A DNA stretch of 10,970 bases from Bacillota bacterium. GTDB lineage: Bacteria > Bacillota > Clostridia > Peptostreptococcales > Anaerovoracaceae. Shown piece by piece: positions 6,741 through 10,970 of this stretch (positions are counted from its first letter, which is position 1; each line of letters starts with the position of its first letter). The DNA is taken from positions 1-10,970 of the forward strand of contig JAFZRG010000131.1 of assembly GCA_017619985.1 (NCBI GenBank), in the 5' to 3' direction. The position numbers and the translations under genes are program-made. Under the pieces are notes generated by a model. It did no database searches. It saw only the letters and a list, made by a program, of their open reading frames with translations, and was not told where the DNA came from.

Positions 6741-7382
6741 ATGTTTGTTAAAGATAAAATGACCCGCGATCCGTATACGATCCAGGTGAGCGCTTCCATC
6801 AACACCCTGATCGGCCTGATGAGAGACAAGAAGCTCAGAAAGGTGCCCGTGCTGGACGGCGAAAAGCTGGTCGGCATCGTCACCGACAGAGATATCGAGC
6901 GGGTCTCCCCGAGCAAGGCCACGTCCCTGAGCGTCTACGAGATCAACTACCTTCTCTCCAAGATCACCGTGGCGGACGCCATGGTCTCCGACGTCATCAC
7001 CTGCTCGCCGGACGACTACATCGAAGACGCGGCGCTCCTGATGCGCGAAAACCGCATCAACTCCCTGCTGGTCATGGAGAACGGCAAACTGGTCGGCATC
7101 GTTACGGACAGCGACCTGTTCGACGCCCTGATCGACATGATGGGCGGCCGCACGAAGGGCAACAAGTTCATCCTGCGCGTTCCCAACGAACCCGGCGTAT
7201 TGACACGCATCAGCGGCATCATCGCCGCCGACGGCACGAACATCTCCCGCTTCACCATGACGGACGCCAGAGAGATCGCCATGCTGTACGTCATCACAGA
7301 CCCCAACTCCGATGTTGAGCGTACCCGCGCCGCGCTGGAAGCCGAAGGATTCACGATCGAGAACCTGGTGGTGAAGAAATAA
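6741..7382 (+). CDS. CBS-CBS-ACT domain protein (AcuB-like), putative ligand sensor
   Basis: The 213-residue cytoplasmic protein has a tandem CBS pair followed by an ACT domain. CBS1 spans about 1-55, beginning with the typical VKDKMTRDP and ending GIVTDRD (45-51). CBS2 spans about 77-133, with VADAMVSD at its start and GIVTDSD (119-125) at its end. The ACT domain (about 142-212) starts FILRVPNEPGVL, the classical amino-acid-binding loop region. CBS pairs commonly bind adenine nucleotides and ACT domains bind amino acids or other small ligands, so a sensory or allosteric role is likely; there is no catalytic domain. AcuB proteins have this domain order, but no acetoin genes are nearby, so no symbol is given. 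AAGGAG (6729-6734) lies 6 bases before the ATG. Its position next to the Trk genes may be coincidental. Confidence 0.9.
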   Translation: MFVKDKMTRDPYTIQVSASINTLIGLMRDKKLRKVPVLDGEKLVGIVTDRDIERVSPSKATSLSVYEINYLLSKITVADAMVSDVITCSPDDYIEDAALLMRENRINSLLVMENGKLVGIVTDSDLFDALIDMMGGRTKGNKFILRVPNEPGVLTRISGIIAADGTNISRFTMTDAREIAMLYVITDPNSDVERTRAALEAEGFTIENLVVKK

Positions 7383-7403
7383 CACTGAAGATCAAAAACA
7401 ACA

Positions 7404-7436
7404 GCCCCGGCACTGCGATGTGTCGGGGCCGTTTTT
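7404..7436 (+). terminator. Intrinsic terminator after the CBS-ACT gene
   Basis: A 10-bp stem, GCCCCGGCAC (7404-7413) with GTGTCGGGGC (7420-7429) including one G-U pair, has a 6-base loop and is followed by CG and TTTTT (7432-7436). This is a standard rho-independent terminator for the rightward trk/CBS-ACT transcripts, 21 bases after the stop codon. Read leftward the hairpin is followed by a T-rich tail (TGTTGTTTTTG), so it may also stop leftward transcripts coming from the amidohydrolase gene. Confidence 0.9.
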
Positions 7437-7467
7437 ATATCGTAGTATCCTCAGCGGCGGAAATATG

Positions 7468-7688
7468 AAGTTCTCCAAATAGTCCAAATACACACAAAAA
7501 ATGGAGAACTGTTGCATGTCTTTTTAGAATCATCTGAAAGTGAAATATACATAAATCAAAATATATAGAGTTATGTCAACAATCACTGATAGACATGACT
7601 CAGATTTGCTAAATTCGCATTATCCTTCCGGCTAGTATGACTGAAAAGTCTCCAAAAATGGCACAAATGTGAGAAAGTTGGAGAACTT
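7468..7688. mobile_element. Candidate MITE-like element or IS remnant with 11-bp terminal inverted repeats
   Basis: The 221-bp block begins AAGTTCTCCAA (7468-7478) and ends with its exact reverse complement TTGGAGAACTT (7678-7688). Each end contains a second, inverted copy of the core at the same distance: TGGAGAAC (7502-7509) on the left and GTCTCCA (7648-7654, one base shorter) on the right, each separated from the outer core by 24 bases. Thus the two ends look like copies of one structured end sequence in opposite orientation, as expected for a transposon. It is AT-rich, unlike the surroundings, and encodes no transposase. I cannot assign an IS family. Alternatives are two regulatory binding sites or RNA hairpins for the 3' ends of the convergent transcripts. 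Confidence 0.42.
7470..7509. repeat. Left-end inverted repeat GTTCTCCA-N24-TGGAGAAC
   Basis: GTTCTCCA (7470-7477) and TGGAGAAC (7502-7509) are perfect 8-bp reverse complements around a 24-base AT-rich spacer. With the right-hand pair this makes four copies of the same core in about 220 bases. Confidence 0.85.
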
Positions 7689-7689
7689 T
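7645..7689. repeat. Right-end inverted repeat AAAGTCTCCAA / TTGGAGAACTTT
   Basis: AAAGTCTCCAA (7645-7655) pairs with TTGGAGAACTTT (7678-7689) with one bulged base. The interval between the CCA and TGG cores is 24 bases, as on the left. Read leftward, the structure lies immediately after the amidohydrolase stop and could act as a weak terminator or 3' stabilising hairpin. Confidence 0.8.
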
Positions 7690-7703
7690 CTTCAGCCGCG
7701 ATC

Positions 7704-9326
7704 TCAGCGCTCCCGTTCGAACACGGTCTCTCCGTTCAGGACTGTCATATCCACCTGGATATTCTTGATCTCTTCCTCAGGGACTCTGAAAATGTCTCTG
7801 TCAAGGACGACGAGATCAGCATATTTACCGTTGCGTATCGTACCGCGGACCCGTTCGTCATAGGACGCATAAGCACCGCCCGCCGTGTAGAGGCATACCG
7901 CTTCTTCGACGGTCAGTTTCTGCTCCGGCAGCCAGCCTCCCTCCGGTTCCCCGTTCAGGCGTTTCCGCGTGACCGCACAATAAATGCCGTTCATGACGGA
8001 AAAATCGATGACGGGGCTGTCCGAACCGCCGGCGATATGTACACCGCTGTCCTGCAGTGTTTTCCAATTGTAAGAAGTCTGCGACAGTTCCTTCCCCACG
8101 CGCGCTTCCACGATGGGGATATCGTCGTCGATGAATGCCGGCTGGATGTGAGCAACAATGTTGAGTTTTGCGAACTTCTCGAGCAGATCCTTATCGGTGA
8201 TCTGGCAATGTACGATCGCGTGCCGGACGTCGGGTCCCGGACAGGCAAGCTGTGCTTTTTCAAAGGCTTCCATAGTCATTTCCGCCGCACCGCATCCGAT
8301 GCAGTGGACCGCAGCCATCATGCCGCCCTGCTGCGCTGTCAGGATGAGTTTATCGATCTGCTCCTGCGTAAAGACAGGGATGCCCTCGGTCGAAGGATCG
8401 TCGGCGTAGGAACGCGCCAGATAGGCAGTCCTGCCGCCCAGCGAACCGTCCGCCATCAGTTTGAGCGGACCTACCCGGAACATCGGCGATCCTTCCCCGG
8501 TATGGTGACCTTCTGCCAGAAACTGCTCCAGCAGGTCCTGCGAAGCCAGCAGACACTGTTCGAAGATTCGTACCCTCAAAGCGCCCTCGTTTTCCAGCTG
8601 ATGATAGGCATCCAGCACCTTCTGATACTGCCCCGGCGGAAGCGCCTCGAAATCGTCGGTCTGCACCTCGGTGATGCCTGCTTTCACCAGCTCGTCCATG
8701 CCGTTCTTCAGCATGCGCTTCACGTCTTCGACCGTCAGATCCGGCAGCGCATTGTAAACGGTATCCCTGGCGGCTTCCCGGAAGATGCCGAGAGGTTCGC
8801 CGTTTTCATCCCTGTCGATCTGCCCGCCGAACGGATCCGGGGTATCCTTCGTGACCCCCATCACCTCGAGCGCTTTGGAATTCACGACGATGATATGCCC
8901 GCAGGCGCGGGTAAATGACATCGGGATGTCCGTGGAGATCCGGTCGAGATCGTAACGGGTCGGGAAGCGGTTCTCCGGCCAATATTCCTGGTTCCAGCCC
9001 CTGCCCTGCAGCCACGTAAGATATGGCCGTTTCGCCAGAAAGTCCTTCGCGAGCAGGACAAGATCATCGATGCACTTTGCACTGTAGAAGTTCACCTTTT
9101 CCAGACTGTATCCGTAGCTCAGCAGATGCATATGCGAATCCGTGAATCCCGGCAGCATCGTCTTTCCCTGCAGGTCGATCAGCTCCGTCCCTTCCGTTCT
9201 GAGCGCCAGGATCTCTTCGTCGCTGCCCACTCTCTGGATGATGCCGTCCTGCACGGCGACAGCGCTCTGCGGTGCCCATCCCGGCTCCATCGTATATATT
9301 CTTCCGTTATAAAAGATCGTATCCAT
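7704..9326 (-). CDS. Amidohydrolase family 3 protein (YtcJ-like metal-dependent hydrolase)
   Basis: The 540-residue protein belongs to the amidohydrolase superfamily, family 3, which hydrolyses amide or related bonds using a metal centre; the substrate cannot be read from the sequence. The N-terminal strand region (1-60) starts MDTIFYNGRIYTM and leads into the TIM barrel at LPGFTDSHMHL with metal-ligand type H65 and H67. Further expected motifs are KLMADGSLGGRT (289-300, K289 the likely bridging lysine), VHCIGCGA (H341), RHAIVHCQI (H369, H373) and GGSDSPV (D436). The C-terminal part (about 495-540) returns to the small beta domain with GTIRNGKYADLVVLD. No signal peptide is seen, so it is cytoplasmic. 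The ATG at 9326 is chosen over upstream in-frame starts because AGGAGG lies 6 bases before it. It is transcribed alone, divergently from the flavoprotein gene. Length and motifs are intact. Confidence 0.93.
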   Translation of the reverse strand: MDTIFYNGRIYTMEPGWAPQSAVAVQDGIIQRVGSDEEILALRTEGTELIDLQGKTMLPGFTDSHMHLLSYGYSLEKVNFYSAKCIDDLVLLAKDFLAKRPYLTWLQGRGWNQEYWPENRFPTRYDLDRISTDIPMSFTRACGHIIVVNSKALEVMGVTKDTPDPFGGQIDRDENGEPLGIFREAARDTVYNALPDLTVEDVKRMLKNGMDELVKAGITEVQTDDFEALPPGQYQKVLDAYHQLENEGALRVRIFEQCLLASQDLLEQFLAEGHHTGEGSPMFRVGPLKLMADGSLGGRTAYLARSYADDPSTEGIPVFTQEQIDKLILTAQQGGMMAAVHCIGCGAAEMTMEAFEKAQLACPGPDVRHAIVHCQITDKDLLEKFAKLNIVAHIQPAFIDDDIPIVEARVGKELSQTSYNWKTLQDSGVHIAGGSDSPVIDFSVMNGIYCAVTRKRLNGEPEGGWLPEQKLTVEEAVCLYTAGGAYASYDERVRGTIRNGKYADLVVLDRDIFRVPEEEIKNIQVDMTVLNGETVFERER

Positions 9327-9332
9327 CACAAG

Positions 9333-9338
9333 CCTCCT
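9333..9338 (-). promoter_or_regulatory. Ribosome binding site that decides the amidohydrolase start
   Basis: Read leftward, AGGAGG lies 6 bases before the ATG at 9326. The open frame extends upstream to an ATG at 9449, but that start lies upstream of the predicted promoter and inside the divergent flavoprotein gene, so the shorter protein is annotated. Confidence 0.85.
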
Positions 9339-9365
9339 GAAATGCCTGCAAACCTTTCTGCTGTA

Positions 9366-9374
9366 ATCATACCA
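9366..9374 (-). promoter_or_regulatory. Extended -10 promoter of the amidohydrolase gene
   Basis: Read leftward, TGG (9372-9374) precedes the -10 TATGAT (9366-9371). At 17-bp spacing the -35 (9389-9394) reads TATTAT, which is weak. The start codon is about 40 bases downstream. The -35 position coincides with the -10 of the divergent promoter. Confidence 0.55.
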
Positions 9375-9384
9375 TATCCCTTCG

Positions 9385-9393
9385 TGATATAAT
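9385..9393 (+). promoter_or_regulatory. Extended -10 promoter of the flavoprotein gene
   Basis: TGA (9385-9387) precedes a perfect -10 TATAAT (9388-9393). At 17-bp spacing the -35 (9365-9370) reads AATCAT, a poor match. The start codon is about 36 bases downstream. This promoter physically overlaps that of the amidohydrolase gene on the other strand. Confidence 0.6.
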
Positions 9394-9429
9394 AACAGCG
9401 ATATCGATACGCATACAAAGGAGGCAACT

Positions 9430-10050
9430 ATGAAAGTTCTGTTAGTCAACGGCAGTCCTCACGAAAACGGCACCACATGGGCCGGGCTGGATGAGATCGC
9501 AAGGACGCTGGAAGCGGAAGACATCAAGGCCGAGATCTTCTGGATCGGAACGGATCCCGTCGGCGGCTGCATCGGCTGCGGCGCGTGCGAAGGGACCGGC
9601 CGCTGCGCGTTCGGGGGCATCGTCAACGAATTTCTGGATAAAGCGGAAAAAGCCGACGGTTTCGTCTTCGGCGCACCCGTGCATTACGCGGGACCCGCAG
9701 GCAACATGAAAGCCTTCATGGACCGGGTGTTCTACGCCGGCGGTCACTGCTTCCGGCTCAAACCGGGCGCCTGCATCGCGGCGGCCCGCAGGGCCGGCGT
9801 GGTCACGACCGTCGACGATCTCAATAAATACCTGACCATCAGCGAGATGCCCGTCGTTTCCTCTACCTACTGGAACATGGTCTTCGGCTTCGACGCCAAG
9901 CAGGCCCGCCAGGATGCCGAAGGTATGCTGACCATGCGCAACATCGGCCGCAATATGGCCTATCTTCTGAAGTGCATGGAAGCCGCCAAAGCCGCGGGCA
10001 TCGAAAAACCCGGGGAAGAGCCCCGGGTCTGGACGCACTTTATCCGCTAG
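9430..10050 (+). CDS. Flavodoxin-fold NAD(P)H-dependent oxidoreductase with ISF-like Cys motif
   Basis: The 206-residue protein starts MKVLLVNGSPHENGTTW, the typical FMN phosphate-binding loop of the NADPH-dependent FMN reductase/flavodoxin-like family. FGAPVHYAGPAGNMKAFMDR (80-99) is the second flavin-binding region. Residues 47-59 carry C47, C50, C53 and C59 (CX2CX2CX5C), which fits the compact [4Fe-4S] motif of archaeal/clostridial iron-sulfur flavoproteins (CX2CX2CX4-7C). An FMN plus [4Fe-4S] electron-transfer protein is therefore likely, although the cluster is inferred. No membrane segment or signal peptide is seen. AAAGGAGG (9417-9424) lies 5 bases before the ATG. It is divergent from the amidohydrolase gene and convergent with the acetyltransferase gene, 2 bases between the stops. 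Its last codons double as the terminator of the opposing gene. The physiological partner is unknown. Confidence 0.9.
   Translation: MKVLLVNGSPHENGTTWAGLDEIARTLEAEDIKAEIFWIGTDPVGGCIGCGACEGTGRCAFGGIVNEFLDKAEKADGFVFGAPVHYAGPAGNMKAFMDRVFYAGGHCFRLKPGACIAAARRAGVVTTVDDLNKYLTISEMPVVSSTYWNMVFGFDAKQARQDAEGMLTMRNIGRNMAYLLKCMEAAKAAGIEKPGEEPRVWTHFIR
10004..10027 (-). terminator. Intrinsic terminator of the M20 peptidase-GNAT operon, inside the flavoprotein gene
   Basis: Read leftward, CCCGGGG (10021-10027) and CCCCGGG (10009-10015) form a perfect 7-bp GC stem with a 5-base loop CTCTT, directly followed by TTTTT (10004-10008). This is a standard rho-independent terminator, placed 26 bases beyond the GNAT stop codon. 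It lies wholly within the last 16 codons of the convergent flavoprotein gene. In the rightward direction the hairpin has no T-run, so it should not terminate the flavoprotein transcript before its stop codon. Confidence 0.85.
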
Positions 10051-10052
10051 TT

Positions 10053-10610
10053 TTACTGAGGCGCTCTGTCGCTGCGGAGCAAAGCATACAGGACCTTATC
10101 GCAGATCCCCTGGTTATTCCTGTCCGCAGCCCGCAGGGTCCCTTCCCATTTCATGCCGGCCTTCTGCATGACCCGGCCCGATTTGGGGTTATTGCTGTCG
10201 TGATAGGCTGCGATCCTGTTCATCCCTGCAGCGTCGAACAGATAGTCCATGACTGCAGTCAGCGCTTCCGGCATGATCCCCTGCCCCCAGTAAGCTCTGC
10301 TCAGGCAGTATCCGATGACGGCCTCGTCGATGTCCTCTCTCAGGTGAACGACAGAAATGTTGCCGATCACCCGGCCGGTGCTTTTCAGTTCGATCGCCCA
10401 GTTGAAAAACGCGCCGTCCGCGTATTTCGCGACCCAGTCTTCCAGCAGAGCCCTGGTGGCGTCAACGTCCGTATGCGTCGGCCAGGTCAGGTAACGGGTC
10501 ACTTCCGGGTCGGACGCCCAGTTCTCGTACATATCCTCCGCATCTTCGATCGTGAAACGCCGGAGCAGCAGTCTCGGCGTTTCTATCGTTTTTGTTCCTG
10601 TTTTATTCAT
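10053..10610 (-). CDS. GNAT N-acetyltransferase (RimJ/RimL type)
   Basis: The 185-residue protein transfers an acetyl group from acetyl-CoA to an amine; the family includes ribosomal protein N-terminal acetyltransferases and many with unknown small-molecule targets. It opens with IETPRLLLRRFTIEDAEDMY (9-28), the usual family start. Beta strands around 71-90 contain GRVIGNISVV. The acetyl-CoA loop is LSRAYWGQGIMPEA (103-116), and NPKSGRVMQKAGM (141-153) is the second cofactor-binding region, with a C-terminal strand around 171-179. It follows the M20 peptidase gene by only 15 bases, with GGAGGA shortly before the ATG, so the two are an operon. Acting on the same substrate as the peptidase is possible but is not shown by the sequence. 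Confidence 0.92.
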   Translation of the reverse strand: MNKTGTKTIETPRLLLRRFTIEDAEDMYENWASDPEVTRYLTWPTHTDVDATRALLEDWVAKYADGAFFNWAIELKSTGRVIGNISVVHLREDIDEAVIGYCLSRAYWGQGIMPEALTAVMDYLFDAAGMNRIAAYHDSNNPKSGRVMQKAGMKWEGTLRAADRNNQGICDKVLYALLRSDRAPQ

Positions 10611-10625
10611 CCGTCTTCCTCCGGC

Positions 10626-10970
10626 TCACGACTCTGCCAGTTTTGCCAGGGTCAGCGCAAGCCTGGCTGCGCATGGGACCATGGTATCCAGTTCCAGATA
10701 TTCTTCCGGCGAGCACATCATGCCGCCGGAAGGTCCCATCCCGTCTATCGTGGGAACGCCGGCAGCGGAAACGAAATTTCCATCGCTGACCCCTCCGGCC
10801 TCCACGAACCGGAACGGAATGTCCAGTTCCTCACCGGCTTTTTTCACCGTGTCGATCAGTTCCTGTGACCCGGGCACAGGAGCCAGGGGCGGCCGGTTCA
10901 GGGTGATCGAATACTCGATCGTGATCCCTTCGTCTGTCATATCCAGGATCTTCCGGATCCCGGTCTCGAC
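10626..10970 (-). CDS. M20-family metallopeptidase (glutamate carboxypeptidase-like), C-terminal part
   Basis: The open frame continues past the right edge, so the 114 residues here are the C-terminal end of a peptidase M20/ArgE/CPG2-type protein. The start VETGIRKILDMTDEG and the hydrophobic/acidic pattern belong to the dimerisation (lid) domain. GGVSDGNFVSAAGVPTIDGMG followed by SGGMMCSPEEYLELD is the conserved return to the catalytic domain. In most relatives this segment reads GGGAHSPxEY, where the His is a zinc ligand; here that position is Cys (codon TGC, 10713-10715). The lid and catalytic fold otherwise look normal and the gene ends at a normal TGA. It is cotranscribed with the downstream acetyltransferase gene. 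Whether the enzyme is active cannot be decided from the fragment. Confidence 0.88.
   Translation of the reverse strand, partial: VETGIRKILDMTDEGITIEYSITLNRPPLAPVPGSQELIDTVKKAGEELDIPFRFVEAGGVSDGNFVSAAGVPTIDGMGPSGGMMCSPEEYLELDTMVPCAARLALTLAKLAES

Larger units (their letters stand above)
7437..7703. other. AT-rich intergenic region between convergent genes, no convincing gene
   Basis: These bases are visibly AT-rich, in contrast with the GC-rich genes on both sides. No reading frame with a ribosome binding site and more than about 20 codons is present. The region contains the inverted-repeat block described separately (7468-7688) and little else. A 7-base direct repeat CTCAGCG (7450-7456 and 7703-7709) flanks it and could be a target-site duplication, but the right copy is 14 bases outside the repeat and the match may be chance. 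Confidence 0.6.

Noticed and set aside
7573..7635. 20-codon open frame in the AT-rich block
   Set aside because: No good ribosome binding site, no similarity that I recognise and within expectation for random AT-rich sequence.
7468..7688. CRISPR-like array
   Set aside because: Only four cores, arranged in inverted and not direct orientation, with no regular spacers and no cas genes.
7450..7709. CTCAGCG direct repeat as a target-site duplication of the putative element
   Set aside because: The copies are not adjacent to the inverted repeats (distances differ on the two sides) and the right copy includes the amidohydrolase stop codon; a 7-base match over this distance can be chance.
9327..9449. 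N-terminal extension of the amidohydrolase
   Set aside because: It would start within the divergent gene and upstream of the promoter; the ATG at 9326 has a perfect AGGAGG site and gives a family-typical N-terminus.

Overview
The window is a dense, GC-rich (roughly 60 %) stretch of bacterial chromosome. Strong AGGAGG-type ribosome binding sites, a der-plsY gene order and stop/start overlaps between genes suggest an anaerobic, Firmicutes-like (Clostridia or relatives) organism. That placement is inference, and no ribosomal RNA or lineage-specific marker is present to confirm it.

Left end (1-1582, leftward): the full GTPase gene der is followed, with an 8-base overlap, by the start of plsY (phospholipid synthesis), which runs off the window. 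A short divergent intergenic region (1583-1705) holds back-to-back extended -10 promoters.

Centre (1706-7382, rightward): an unrecognised membrane protein with two separated Cys pairs comes first, then a potassium uptake cluster, trkA-trkH-trkH. Both TrkH copies are 488 residues and overlap by 4 bases, so one RCK-type TrkA gating/regulatory protein is made together with two different channel subunits. A CBS-CBS-ACT sensor protein follows under its own promoter and ends at a clear intrinsic terminator (7404-7436).

Gap (7437-7703): AT-rich, without a convincing gene. It contains a 221-bp block bounded by perfect 11-bp inverted repeats. Each end also carries an internal inverted partner at exactly the same 24-nt spacing, which looks like the two ends of a small non-autonomous mobile element or an IS remnant.

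Right end (7704-10970): a leftward family-3 amidohydrolase shares a compact divergent promoter region with a rightward flavodoxin-fold protein that carries an iron-sulfur-type Cys motif. That gene meets, tail to tail with 2 bases between the stops, a leftward pair: an M20 metallopeptidase (its start lies outside the window) and a RimJ/RimL-type GNAT acetyltransferase. The terminator of the leftward pair is embedded in the last codons of the flavoprotein gene. The peptidase has Cys where the family's C-terminal metal-ligand His is expected.

No tRNA, rRNA, CRISPR array, phage gene or intact transposase was seen. The most unusual items are the paired TrkH subunits, the repeat-bounded AT-rich block and the His-to-Cys change in the peptidase. 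I found nothing I would call a wholly new system.
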